This document shows, one piece after another, positions 13,101 to 21,695 of a stretch of DNA of 64,000 nucleotides. Positions within the stretch are counted from its first letter, which is position 1. Each line of letters starts with the position of its first letter. The notes under the pieces are model-generated. The model was not told the origin of the DNA. It saw only the letters and a program-made list of their open reading frames with translations, and searched no databases. The stretch lies in contig JABAKD010000002.1 in the NCBI GenBank assembly GCA_012845835.1, positions 5,888,106-5,952,105 of the forward strand, written 5' to 3'. The position numbers were made by a program, and so were the translations under genes. This DNA is from Undaria pinnatifida. Taxonomy: Eukaryota > Sar > Phaeophyceae > Laminariales > Alariaceae.

Positions 13101-16100
13101 TCCGTGAGGAAGATCGAGTCACGCGTGACGAGTGGCGCAAACCCAGGATTGAAAATGGGTGTTTTTTGGTACTTCGAGGTATCTATTTCGGTTTTAAAAA
13201 TTTAGTTTTAGTGAGTCGTTCTACGGTAGCCCCCCCAACTTTTCTTCAACGAAATCGCCGGTTTCGAAACCAGCCCACCGCCGTAACTCCTGAAATACGG
13301 TGCCCCGTTTCCCCCCGACGTCATCGTTCGTCAGTCCTTTGCAAACAAGAAAGTATATGACATTTCGTTTTTCATATCATCCGGCCTAGTGCCGAGCAGC
13401 CATAAAATGTTCGGTAAAGAATATCGCTGGTTCTTGGGGGGGCTATCGTTGAATCAGTCTAGTGTATAAAGCGGTCAGTCGAGGGGGCAAACTTGAGACC
13501 CGTTAATTCGGGCGCGTCAAGGCCGCTTTTGGCCTTGTTGTATCACTATTTGTTTAAGGGACGGTCTCAGTCAAGAGGTCAAACCGGAGACTGGTATTTT
13601 TGGTCGTACACATCCCCCTCAACCGTAGCCATTATAGAGATATATCATGGTAGGTTTTGCACTTTCTTGAACCAAAGTCTTTCTGGCCGGTTGAAGTCCT
13701 CAAGCGGTGTCAGTCTAATAATTTTTACGAGAACACTTTGTTTTAGGAGTACGGCGTGGAGTTGGTCCGCCGCGCTTTGCGCGAACAAATGCTTCGAAGG
13801 TATTTTTTCGGGTAAAGCCGTGAACAAATGCTTCGAACGTATTTTTTCGGGTAAAGCCGTGAGCTCCTCACGTTACAAGCCCGAGAACGTTCTTCTGCAC
13901 CCCTACCGTGGGACGGCTCCATGATCACCGACCGACCGACCGACCGACCGGCAAAAAAAGAGGTAGATCATATTGTGCGGGGCGGAGAACCGTAACTCCG
14001 CACAAGGGGTATGATCGTGTAACGTCCGTGTTAATATGGTAAGGCACCCACAGAGAAGTTACATAGTACTACATCCATCGTTGTGTATCTGGAGTGGCCA
14101 CACCGCAAACCAAATTAGCTCCTTGTTGGCGTTGTCATCCATTAGCAAGAGAATAGGAACAAGGTGCCGATGAACGTCTTACGAGTGGTTCTTGGAAGGA
14201 TGGAGTTCACCCCCTCCATGCGGCTCGCCAAACCCCTCACTGCGCTTCGCGATTGGTGCATGCAATGTCTGCCTCTAGTTGGTGAAAGCCCGACGTGCTC
14301 CGTCCCGGCATAGTAGGGATGCCAGGGTCTATCGTCATACGATTATGGCCATGCACAAGCTGAGTACACCCCCCCCCGTGACGTTGGCCTGCTATAAGAA
14401 TGAGCCAATAGGAGCTACCCCCGTCGTCGCACGAGTCCTCATGAAAGCTGCCCATTAATAGGTAGCTTGTGCACTCCGCAAGAAAAGACATGTCTGGTAC
14501 ATCTGCAAGCAGCGCGCATCACGTGAGCACCAGGACGCCAAACACGCATCAAACCTTGCGCTATCGGTCGGGAAGGTTGAAATGGCGTTGGATTTTACTC
14601 GTAACTGGCTGCATTTACGACACATAAAACGCCAGTGGTTATACACACACCGCAAAGAACGATACATACCAAGTACGGTCAGCACCGACTGCGAACTCCG
14701 TGGCTATGATGTATACATTTTAATGGAGGGGGTGCGCTGTTTAACACTAAAAATGTAGATTGGCCTAAGCCGACGACAGACGTTAACGTACAAGCGACTT
14801 TACACATTTTGACCAAACTGCGTAATAGAACAACATTCACCTTATTAGAATGTGTCGTTTATTGTGGCTGATGGGCCTTTTCCAATAGGGGAGTCCGCAT
14901 GGTGGCCAGCGCGCATGGTGACCTGCAGTCGCTGCTTAATAACCCTAACCTCAACACGCTTCTGGGAGGAACGAGTAGCGTCACCATAGGCGACAAGGCA
15001 GCTGAAGAAAACGGAGGCAACAAGGTAAGACATTTTGAGCACACGATACGGACTACGTTGAGATTGGTTGTACACATAACTTTTGTTTTTGTTGCGGGCT
15101 ATTCATCAACGTGAAGCATGAATTCCAGCGTCGATCACTCATCATAACTAATTCCAAGACGACAATGAGGAAAGTACGGGAAACACAAAACAACAACTTT
15201 TTCGCACATCCAAGTCTAACGCTCAGGTTCTCCTTCTACAGCGGTATATATACGTGTAATTCCTCTGCATCTCAATATTTTTTTCCTGTGCGCTTACCAC
15301 GGAATATTAATTACCATCGCGGCGACTTTTAGACAACGCCGCGTCCGGACGCAATTGTATCCTTCTTCTGCCCGATGAACGTTTGGAATATTTTCGCGCA
15401 CAGGGTTTGGCCTGTTCCGGCACTGGTCGTCGAATTTTACTCTATTTCGCGCAGTCACGCTGCTCTTGCGCCTGCTTCAATACATGGTCTTACTCTATAA
15501 CAACTATCAATAGGGTTGCTATTGCTAAGGTTTGAAAACTGAAGTGTGCCTTTTGACGGCATTACCTTGTACCTATTACCTTGTATTGTGGGTATAGCGC
15601 ACCTGGCTGGACATATCTTTGGCCGTTGCGAGCAACAGAGTCAACGACGTATGCTAGGCTTGGTGGTAATCTGTCTTTGCCCTTATGCGGACGGACGAAC
15701 GGCCATGACGGTGACGATCGATCAGGTCTTCCTGTGACTTCGCGACCTGTACTTGTCAGCATAAACAACCAAGCGCAGATGTTTTCGTGGATACCTGCTG
15801 CCCTGTGCCTGGTTCGTAGGTGCAGCGGACACCCCCGTCCGTATCATAAGAAAACCCACCTGGTGAGGTCGTGACAGTGCGTGCTACTGCTGTGCGCATG
15901 CATATCGCATGTACCGGCATACTTAGGTTGATGACGCTGTGTTAAGACTCTTTGGGCCCGATGGCCTGCTTCCTCCTGCCCTTATGCGTTGCGGTGCTCT
16001 GTGCTCGTGTGCCACCCAGGACGGAAAGATTGCGGCCGTTCGTCGTGTTAGACCAAACCTCATACGGCCTTTAGTACATATCGTTGTCGGTCCTTTCAGT

Positions 16101-19100
16101 TTCTTCAGCATACTTAATTCATGCTGTCTTCACTTCTTGCTGAACACTTCTTGCTGGAAATTCGTTTTCACCGTCCGTTTTACTCTCGAGTGTTTGTATT
16201 TTGATTATCGTTTACTGACCTGACTGTAGTAGACGCTGCTTCTGATCCATTGCTGGGCTTCGGCATTCTGACTAGCGCCGACGCTGCAACTCTGAGCTGC
16301 TGTCGCATTGCTGTCTGTACGACTAGCACTGCTGATTATAATCTGTACGTTTGCGTCTGCTGCACGTAGTACGCCCTACCTCGTAGTACCCCGGCAATAA
16401 GGTATTACATGCCGTTGGCACCGCATTTGGCGGTGGCAGCAGTACGAGCACTTGTCGCGCTGTGTACGAATACGAGCATACGTTGTCTCCGCGCAAACCA
16501 CATCCAAGACATTGGTCATTTACGTTATAACAGGTAATATCCCGGGCTCCCACAATGTTTCTACACACCCGGTCTCCTGCACCACTTGCATTTTGCGTGG
16601 AAGCTCGTGAAAGCTTCCGTGGAAGCTTTCACCGCTTCCATGGAAGCTTCCATTGAAGATATGAAAGCTATGGAAGCTTCCATGGAAGCTATGGAAGATA
16701 TGAAAGCTTCCACAGAGGTAAGTCCCACGGGAGCTTCCACGAAAGCTTCCACGAAAGCTTCCATGGAAGCTTTCATGGAAGTAATGGAAGCTTTCGCGGA
16801 AGTTATCGAAGCTTTCACGGAAGTAACTTCCACGGAAGCTTCATGGAAGGTTTCATGGAAATAATGCAAGCTTTCGCGGAAGGTATGGAAGCTTTCACGG
16901 AAGTAACTTCCACGGAGTCTTTCGTTGAAGCTTCCGTGATAGCTTCCGTGGAAGCTATGGACGATATGAAAGCTTTCACGGAAGCAACTTCCACGGGATC
17001 TTCCACGAAAGCTTCCATGGAAGTAACTTCCACGAAACTTCAATGGAAGTAACTTCCACAAAAGCTTTCATGGAAGTAATGAAATATTTCGCGGAAGTTA
17101 TGGAAGCTTTCACGGAGGTAACTTCCACGGAAGCTTTCATTGAAGCTTTCTTGGAAGTACTGGAAGCTTTCGCGGAAGCTATGGAGGCTTTCACGGAAGT
17201 AACTTCCACGGAAGCTTTTATGGAAGTTATGGAAGCTTTCATGGAAATAATGAAAGCTTTCGCGGAAGTTATGAAGCCTTTCACGGGATTAAATTCCACG
17301 GAAGCTTTCATGAAGGTAATGGAAGCTTTCATGGAAGTAATGAAAGCTTTCGCGGAAGTTATGAAGGCTTTCAAGGATGTAACGTCCACGGAAGCTTTCG
17401 TAGAAGCTTCCTTTGAAGATTCCATGGAAGATATGGAAGATATAAAAGCTTCCGCGGAAGTAACTTCCACGAAAGCTCCCATACAAGCTTTCATGGAAGA
17501 AGTGGAACCTTTCGTGTCAGAAATGAGAGCTTCCATGGAAGTTACTTCCATGGAAGCTTAGGGTTAGGGTTAGGTCGCTTCCGTGGAAGCTTCCGTGAAA
17601 GCTTTCATGGAAGCTTCCGTGGAAAGTGTTTCCGTGAAAGCTTTCGCGAAAGCTTTCGTGGAAGTTGCTTCCGTGGAAGTTGCTTCGGTGGAAGCTTCCG
17701 TGGAAGTTGCTTTCGTGGAAGTTGCTTTCGTGGAAGTTGCTTCCGTGGAAGTTGCTTCCGTGGAGGCTTTCATGGGAGCTTCCGTGAAAGTTGCTTCCGT
17801 GGAAGCTTTCGTGGAAGCTTCCGTGGAAGATTTCGTGAAAGCGTCCGTGGAAGTCGCTTCCGTGAAAGCTTTCATGGAAGCTTCCGTGGAAGTTGTCTCG
17901 GCGGAAGCTTCCGTGGAAGCTTCCACGGCATGGAAGCGTGGAAGCTTCCACAGCATGGAAGTGTGAAAGCTTCCACGGCATAGAAGCGTGAAAGCTTCCA
18001 CACTTCCATGGAAGCTTCCATGCTTCCATGGAAGCTTGCATCGCTTCCATGGAAGTCGTGAAAGCTTCCATATCTTCCACGGAAGCTTCCATGGAAGCTT
18101 TCACGAGCTTCCACCAAAAACGCAGATAGTGCAGGTGGCCCCACACACCTCTTTATCTTGCAGCATATAGTGTATAGACCTAGTCTATATCGACACCATG
18201 CCATAATTGTTGTATATTTGACGGCAGATACTTTTACTTAAGGTGTCCACAATCAATCCATCGGATATGTTCCATCTACCATGTATGCCGTGTCCATATG
18301 TGACGTCACAAGTTGGCTAACCCGCTAAAACCTTTGCGTGTCCTTCTCTCGGTGCTCTGATCACAAGCACTGACCCATCCCATTTTCATGCCGTCTCAGG
18401 TTCTGAAGCAACGAGCTGGAACACCCATTTTTGACATGATCATCGAGATCAAGCGCGGGGAGGTGGGCACGTGGACCATTATCAAGAACGTGGCTGTAGC
18501 GGTGGACGCTCTTCTTGAGGGGGATGGTTACGAGGTAGAGCGAAGGTCCCGTTCCGAACGCGATTCGCAGTCAGGCAATAAGGTGCGGTTACTTTACGAT
18601 GCTCGCTAGTGTAGAGGCGCACTTGTGTCTTTTTCAATATCCTTGGTTGGGGTAGCGGCTTAGATTCCCAAAACCGGCCGGGTTAGAGGGAGGATACAAG
18701 TAGAACCCGGTCATAATTTCCACCGCCTACGAATATAACGACAACTTGTACGCAACTTGATTTTTTTTTTTTTACCGATAGCGGGTAGTTTCTCACGGTT
18801 GTGAGGCTCTATAATACTCCGGAGTATATAGCAGACCTGAACGTTTAGGCCCCTAAACAAGTGCTGCCCCTATCTCGCAGCACGTATTTTCGTTTGAATC
18901 AACGACCCAGGCTACGGTAGGGGGGTCCCCTTTTGGGCCTTTTATTTCAGTGGCTAGGGGTCACTCGCGCGAGTAACGCCTTTGTTCCTATGGAATCTTA
19001 CGTTTTCTTTGTGTTTTACATTGACGAAATCAATCCGCAATGCAAAGGTGATCTAAGCTGCGCCAAACCAAGTGCCTAAACCATCTTCATCCGTAGGGTA

Positions 19101-19478
19101 CAGAGCTACTCGTGCGAGTGGCTCAAACACACCAGTGAAAATGGGGGTACCCCCCCTACCGTAGCCTTGGTCCAACAAACTCTTTTTCATCACCAATGCT
19201 CCTTTTAGTACGTATCTTTCCCACCAGTATCGCGAAAGGATCGTTCGATCACCTGTGTATGCGGAACCGGTGACCACGATGGGGAAACCCAATTTTGAGC
19301 TCCGCACACTAAGAAAATTTCTCAGACGCATATACTTACCCCGCCCGTTGTTGTTGGCGCGAATGCACCTTGTCCCCTCCAAATTAATCCCTCTATTGGT
19401 CAGGATGCGAACTACGACGATGCAATATTCCGGCTGGAATACGCCAGGGAAGTCGAGAGGGCTAATCTACTCTACTAA
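1015..19478 (+). CDS. Gene 1: Ycf45/SpoIIIAA-like P-loop ATPase (plant SPD1 family), ten exons, 5' end missing
   Basis: Ten exons joined in phase give about 375 codons and a TAA stop. Order of landmarks: helical region PLEVLQRVPEVFLREHL (exon 1), EIVLDEGRRPKALL (exon 2), GEDNRAGFPGQLHRLS (exon 3), KGQIFAATLRIGRF (exon 4), Walker A GEAGSGKTT (exon 5, 10378-10404), VIVDTSNEIAGDG (exon 6), Walker B TIVVDEIS (exon 7, from 12511), VASAHGDLQSLLNNP (exon 8) and the FDMIIEIKRGEVGTW strand segment (exon 9). This is the order in Ycf45, plant SPD1 and the ATPase core of SpoIIIAA. SPD1 is known to act in plastid development of seedlings, and Ycf45 is plastid-encoded in some algae; whether this copy is imported into a plastid is inference, because its N-terminus is not visible. 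No R3H domain was seen. The DNA substrate or partner is unknown. All ten junction phases are compatible, which chance would rarely give. The first visible exon has no ATG. Confidence 0.87.
1138..2103 (+). other. Gene 1 intron 1
   Basis: About 970 bp of unique-looking sequence. Open frames on both strands (up to 101 codons) show no conserved motif. I see no mobile element in it. Confidence 0.6.
2104..2177 (+). CDS. Gene 1 exon 2
   Basis: The acceptor CGCCTTCCCAG ends at 2103 and the donor G/GTGAGG lies at 2177/2178. One leading base completes the Arg codon left open by exon 1. It encodes HTKNLQDVQEIVLDEGRRPK and then ALLK, matching the family segment EVVMDLGRxPEARF. It ends in phase 1, as exon 3 requires. 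Confidence 0.8.
2480..2640. repeat. Dispersed repeat D, copy 1
   Basis: The stretch around 2556-2640 (AACCCCGAAATCCTTCCC, ACTAATTTCAAGTAATTTT, AAAAAGGGTTTCTTG, GAAGGCGTTAAGG) recurs at about 45970-46060 with the same order of words. The copies are diverged. No terminal repeats or coding capacity were seen. Confidence 0.45.
2841..3121. mobile_element. Family A MITE-like element
   Basis: It begins with GTGCTACGATAAAGGTGCAC and ends with CACCTCTACCGTAGCATGC, the inverted counterpart. It holds the family's internal words in reverse order (CGGAGGTTCTTCACGTTAGG, CACGGCCTAGGTAC, GGCCCCGTCATTCA). Length is about 280 bp. It has no coding capacity, so it would have to be moved by an element elsewhere. 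Confidence 0.6.
4777..5302 (-). pseudogene. Decayed coding fragment, function unknown, inside gene 1 intron 2
   Basis: Two overlapping reverse-strand frames read like protein. 5302-5130 gives a Pro-rich stretch ending GVFPEETLAARGS, and 5121-4777 gives a well-mixed stretch with WKHFEGKIFRQCLHG, YSYQVVWSGATPEERS and NEKFVERLVVERGDD. The second reads as a continuation of the first after a one-base frame change near 5125. No family was recognised. Its antisense position and the frame change suggest a relic of an inserted gene or transposon rather than an active gene. A real exon of an unrelated antisense gene is possible. Confidence 0.35.
5958..6289. repeat. ACCCGTACCCGG/AACTTCTG repeat block 1
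   Basis: Irregular direct repeats of AACTTCTG(G/T)AAGTTCTGT alternate with CATACCCGTACCCGG. The block opens with TATTTACCCGGGTATTAC, as block 2 does near 7230, so the two blocks are copies of one element or two arms of one larger one. Confidence 0.65.
6290..6425. repeat. 31 bp tandem array, about 4.4 copies
   Basis: The unit starts CAATACCCGGGGTACGGGTA and ends CTTTGTTA. Four complete units differ at one or two positions and a partial fifth follows. The core CCCGGGGTACGGG is nearly self-complementary. It directly follows repeat block 1 and shares its ACCCG words. Confidence 0.9.
7225..7640. repeat. ACCCGTACCCGG/AACTTCTG repeat block 2
   Basis: It has the same word set as 5958-6289 (CATACCCGTACCCGGAA, TTCTGTAAGTTCTGT, CCCGTGCCAC) and one copy of the ACCCGGGGTACGGGTA core near 7445. 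It lies 0.8 kb after the first block in direct orientation. Confidence 0.65.
7665..7735. mobile_element. Family A remnant (one end)
   Basis: CCCCGTCATTCAGAA is followed by CTACCTCTCTCTATCGTAGCACGCGTC, the typical right end of family A. The left end is missing. Confidence 0.5.
8422..8585 (+). CDS. Gene 1 exon 3
   Basis: The acceptor GATTGCCTCGCCAG ends at 8421 and the donor is CAG/GTTAGA at 8585. The first two bases complete the codon opened by exon 2, and the exon ends in phase 0. It encodes CSDESVVVTPTHIDQVVGRL and FGEDNRAGFPGQLHRLSVMR, the counterpart of the family's ITREDLDYVVERVG..F..DNRAGI..TLHRIS. This is one of the clearest family signatures in the gene. Confidence 0.85.
8624..8915. 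mobile_element. Family C dispersed element, copy 1
   Basis: It starts with TACGGTAGCCCTCCCAAACT, carries GAAATACGGTGCCCCTTGCC and CCCGACGTCATCGATCG, and ends in a G-rich tract followed by CATAGAATCAGTC. The same ordered words occur at 13216-13470. It has no coding capacity and lies in gene 1 intron 3. Confidence 0.55.
8916..9699 (+). other. Rest of gene 1 intron 3
   Basis: Nothing recognisable. A 165-codon reverse-strand open frame (9508-10005) overlaps exon 4 and has no supporting motif. Confidence 0.5.
9700..9799 (+). CDS. Gene 1 exon 4
   Basis: The acceptor CGCGTCAACAG ends at 9699 and the donor is CAG/GTAAGA at 9799. It encodes KGQIFAATLRIGRFFKGSGG and then LIDDILFHVVDVP. This matches the family stretch KGEIIGLTCRVGRAVxG...I.DL just before the P-loop. 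It runs from phase 0 to phase 1. Confidence 0.87.
9800..10342 (+). other. Gene 1 intron 4
   Basis: About 540 bp with no recognisable repeat or gene. Confidence 0.6.
10343..10443 (+). CDS. Gene 1 exon 5 (Walker A)
   Basis: The acceptor CTATTAACAG ends at 10342 and the donor is CAG/GTGCAA at 10443. It encodes a beta strand ASILVLGEAG followed by the P-loop GEAGSGKTT (10378-10404) and the helix VIRDICRKISAKQ. The lysine and threonine of GKT/S are present, so nucleotide binding should be intact. Confidence 0.92.
10444..11307 (+). other. Gene 1 intron 5
   Basis: About 860 bp with no recognisable repeat or gene. Confidence 0.6.
11308..11423 (+). CDS. Gene 1 exon 6 (VDTSNEIAGDG segment)
   Basis: The acceptor CGAACTTGCAG ends at 11307. 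The donor is AA/GTATTT at 11423, weak but required by phase. It encodes TVVIVDTSNEIAGDGNIPH, then an RRIMVP-type stretch and ADQHK, a nearly invariant block of the Ycf45/SPD1 family. It ends in phase 2. Confidence 0.92.
11424..12473 (+). other. Gene 1 intron 6
   Basis: It contains a degenerate GTAGGG-rich tract (12178-12325) before exon 7. Three short phrases of the form TCTTNGGGTGA/GAACAGCCC repeat between 12065 and 12175. Otherwise nothing is recognisable. Confidence 0.5.
12178..12325. repeat. Degenerate TAGGG/GTAGT-rich tract
   Basis: Repeated GTAGGGTAGG and GTAGTGTAG words with many variants. It resembles a decayed simple repeat and is not a perfect TTAGGG telomere repeat. Confidence 0.6.
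12474..12575 (+). CDS. Gene 1 exon 7 (Walker B)
   Basis: The acceptor CGCGCAACCAG ends at 12473 and the donor is CG/GTAAGA at 12575. The first base completes Lys of QHK/V. It encodes VMTEALQNHTPQTIVVDEIS and NKFEANACQDIKAR. TIVVDEIS is the Walker B strand with its DE pair, as in the family's VIVIDEIG. Confidence 0.92.
13216..13470. mobile_element. Family C dispersed element, copy 2
   Basis: It begins TACGGTAGCCCCCCCAACTT and carries CGAAATCGCCGGTTTCGAAA, GAAATACGGTGCCCCG, CCCCCGACGTCATCG and a final GGGGGGGCTATCGTTGAATC. The order is the same as at 8624-8915. Confidence 0.55.
13783..13860. repeat. 39 bp tandem duplication
   Basis: GAACAAATGCTTCGAA, then a T-rich word and CGGGTAAAGCCGT, occurs twice with one difference. 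Related words occur at 490-510. Confidence 0.8.
13926..13951. repeat. (GACC)n microsatellite
   Basis: Six units of GACC with one flanking change. Confidence 0.9.
14270..14345. repeat. Dispersed repeat E, copy 1
   Basis: CCCGACGTGCTCCGTCCCGG, then GGATGCCAGGGTCTATCG, matches 25866-25945 (same strand) and 47535-47600 (opposite strand). No box A/B promoter was recognised, so a SINE origin is not shown. Confidence 0.45.
14889..15024 (+). CDS. Gene 1 exon 8
   Basis: The acceptor TTTTCCAATAG ends at 14888 and the donor is AAG/GTAAGA at 15024. It encodes RGVRMVASAHGDLQSLLNNP, then NLNTLLGGTSSVTIGDKAA, the counterpart of RGVQLVGTAHG...L..NP.L..L.GG...VTLGD in the family. It runs from phase 1 to phase 0. 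Confidence 0.92.
15025..16603 (+). other. Gene 1 intron 8, proximal part
   Basis: About 1.6 kb without a recognised gene or element. The palindromic satellite follows. Confidence 0.5.
16604..18112. repeat. Palindromic HindIII-rich satellite, about 1.5 kb, in gene 1 intron 8
   Basis: The whole block is built from self-complementary words GGAAGCTTCC, TTCCATGGAA, TTCCACGGAA and GAAGTAACTTCC. Up to 17557 larger phrases recur (AAGCTTTCATGGAAGTAATG, AAGCTTTCGCGGAAGTTATG, AAGCTTTCACGGAAGTAACT). After 17575 the phrases change to TTCCGTGGAAGTTGC types. Because the unit length keeps a 3-base rhythm, both strands show 130-200 codon open frames of low-complexity peptide, which should not be called genes. 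Confidence 0.92.
17558..17574. repeat. Interstitial TTAGGG tract inside the satellite
   Basis: TTAGGGTTAGGGTTAGG lies exactly where the satellite changes its phrase type. TTAGGG is the telomere unit of many eukaryotes. The position suggests a repaired break or a join between two satellite arrays. Confidence 0.75.
18400..18534 (+). CDS. Gene 1 exon 9
   Basis: The acceptor CATGCCGTCTCAG ends at 18399 and the donor is GAG/GTAGAG at 18534. It encodes VLKQRAGTPIFDMIIEIKRG, EVGTWTIIKNVAVAVDALL and EGDGYE. It matches the family segment VLERKAPPTFDVVVE......TW.VH.DVA.AVDAIL after the ATPase core. It is phase 0 at both ends. Confidence 0.88.
18535..19403 (+). other. Gene 1 intron 9
   Basis: Its main content is a complete family B element (18906-19173). 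The palindrome ATACTCCGGAGTAT lies at 18816-18829 and recurs at 23519-23532. Confidence 0.6.
18906..19173. mobile_element. Family B MITE-like element (best preserved copy)
   Basis: It starts CCCAGGCTACGGTAGGGGGG and ends CCCCCCTACCGTAGCCTTGG, a long inverted terminal repeat. Inside lie GGGGTCACTCGCGCGAGTAA near one end and CTACTCGTGCGAGTGGCTC near the other, plus AAGCTGCGCCAAACCAAGTG in the middle. It is about 268 bp and non-coding. Confidence 0.8.
19404..19478 (+). CDS. Gene 1 terminal exon 10
   Basis: The acceptor CCCTCTATTGGTCAG ends at 19403. It encodes DANYDDAIFRLEYAREVERA, NLLY and then TAA at 19476-19478. The phase fits exon 9. The acidic/helical tail is not conserved in a way I recognise, so this exon rests on splice signal, phase and codon look. 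Confidence 0.72.
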   Translation, partial: DANYDDAIFRLEYAREVERANLLY

Positions 19479-21463
19479 TACCTCGGCCAACCATGCATTC
19501 CAGCAGATCTAAACTGCGGTACAGGGGTTACGTCTTGGGCCATGTTTGGCAGGGACTCGGGGTCACTCGAGCCACTGACCCCCCTGTCCTGTTGCGATAC
19601 TAAGCGTTTAGTCTAGATGCTTGTATTTTCCGGTTCCCTTACAAAATGGACTGGTAAAGATGCTCCTCTGCCACGGCAAAAAAACGCCTATTTTCTTCTT
19701 TTCAGAGAGGTACAGACGTGCGAGGGACCCGGTGTTGAAAGTGGGGATACCCTCCCTCTATCATAGTTTGGTCAGCACTCAGGACAGACTTTCTTATGTA
19801 TAGAGTGCGCGCGTGAATATATAAAATAGGTATATTTTGCCGCTACTTCTGATTGTAAGCAGTTTTCGTGGAGTGGGCGTAGCAAATGTAAGCTGCCTGT
19901 CATCTCAGCCCGATGTGGTCGTCTGGAAGCGGTGCAAGCTGAACGCTACTCTACCTTGAAGTCGATCGCACGCGTTATTCAACACGAAGGAATAATTTTG
20001 ACAAGGCGCGTACTCGTGAACTCTGCAAGAGCCTGCCCCTACGTCTGCTGCGTCAGTTGATTGATGTAGTTGTGGGATACGTATGTTGGGTTCAATGGTT
20101 GAAGCAAACACAACAGATTCGCGTCAGCAGCAAGATATGACATTCCGGCTGGAGGACGACTGAGCGCCGTAATTATTCCGCTTTTTTTCTACTGATACCG
20201 GTCTCCCACTTGTTCACCACGGGTACGTCGTGGATCAAAGGATATTCCAGAAATCGGCCCGCTGGTTCAACGAGCGCTACCCACCGTCCTACGTCAATAG
20301 GTGCTGCCACATTTTACCAACGGCAGTTCGTTCAGAGAAACCTCATCCAGTCAAACTAAGGTATACCCCCACGAACTTCTTGCAGAACGAAGGCAGAAAT
20401 TGAATACGGTCTAATTTACTGTGCGCGGCGGTGTTCTGATCTTCAAGTGAGCGATACTTCTTACCTGTACCATGAGACAATAGGGAATAGGGCCGGCCCC
20501 TCCGTCCACACGTTGGAAGTGAGATACCAACGGACTATCATGCACTGCATGCGCCATACGACGAAAATGTCCCCTTTCGAAGTGAGGTTGACCTGACATC
20601 CCGGAAGCGTCGCAAGTGACCGCAGACGTCCCAATGACTTTTACCTGGTCGGATATGGGCTACCGCTGTAGTATAGCGTCAGTAACTACTGGCCATTTAG
20701 ATATCGGTAATATAGTGCGTAGGTTAGTGATATCACGACCTCAAGAATATTCACCAGATGTTGGATTGCTCCTGTGTAAGCTACAACCGTGTTGCAAAGG
20801 AAGAGAGCTTTTCGGCCTGATTGGTGTCGGGGTCGGGTAGGGGTAACGCTTGCACTAAAGCGGGTATGCGTCGCGATCGGAATTCGGAAGGCCCTCGCAG
20901 TTTTCTAGGAGGTCGGTCGGTGGATGATGTGTACATCCAGGCTTGGATTTCGGAAGGGCAGCTACAACCAGCAACCAACCAATGTAAAGAGTAAGGAAGG
21001 CAATAACATAATTGTGGAATAGGGATTTACGGTAGGGAGGGGGCAGGATGGCGCGCAACAATTTAAGCGGCCGTCAAAGCTAGCTATTATTTGGGGGGTA
21101 TGGAAGACGTTCAATTGATGATCAGGCGCCCCATTCTTTTTAGAAGATATTCACGCCCGCGCATTTCGATTGATATCTACGACACTTGAATTAGGCGGAA
21201 ATCCGTTTGGACTGTCGCTGTTCTCGAGTTGGTATGAGGGTTCTGGACGGTTAGCTGGTGTGGGCAATGCAAGACCGATCGCACGGGTACAAATAGCACC
21301 CCAAATGGGGAAGGTCATGAAAATTATCTGGAGCATTCCAGCATCGTTTTGGCAGACATACAATAGAGGGAGTATATATATCTGGTGATATCCCAAACGG
21401 AGGTGTGGGCCACTTGTAGTTTCGTGACAAAAATGGGCAGCGCGTCGGGAAGGTCGCGTTGTC

Positions 21464-21695
21464 CGGTGCTTAGGCTGTCGTAAGGTAAAACAAAAAACGA
21501 AGCAGACGTAAAAAAAAACTAGATTTCGGTACGCGAAAACGAAGGAAACGCCATCGTTCAGCTGTTGTGGGCAAAAAATCGGTGCTTAGGCTGTCGTAAG
21601 GTAAAAAAAAAAAACGAAGCAGACGTAAAAAAAAACTATATGTCGGTACGCGAAAACGAAGGAAACGCCATCGTTCAGCTGTTGTGGGCAAAACA
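21464..21695. repeat. 116 bp tandem duplication
   Basis: Two direct copies (21464-21579 and 21580-21695) start CGGTGCTTAGGCTGTCGTAA and end TTCAGCTGTTGTGGGC. They differ mainly in A-run length and two bases. Confidence 0.93.

Larger units (their letters stand above)
12576..14888 (+). other. Gene 1 intron 7 (2.3 kb)
   Basis: It holds a family C element (13216-13470), a 39 bp duplication (13783-13860), a (GACC)n run (13926-13951) and repeat E (14270-14345). The sequence 12950-13210 contains an open frame of 136 codons without recognisable features. Confidence 0.55.

Noticed and set aside
16561..18204. ORFs of 100-209 codons on both strands over the HindIII-rich satellite
   Set aside because: Low-complexity palindromic repeat translated in several frames. 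No splice or start context.
20239..20291. Possible + strand exon (IFQKSARWFNERYPPSYVN)
   Set aside because: It lies after the gene 1 stop, has a weak donor (GTGCTG) and no recognised family.
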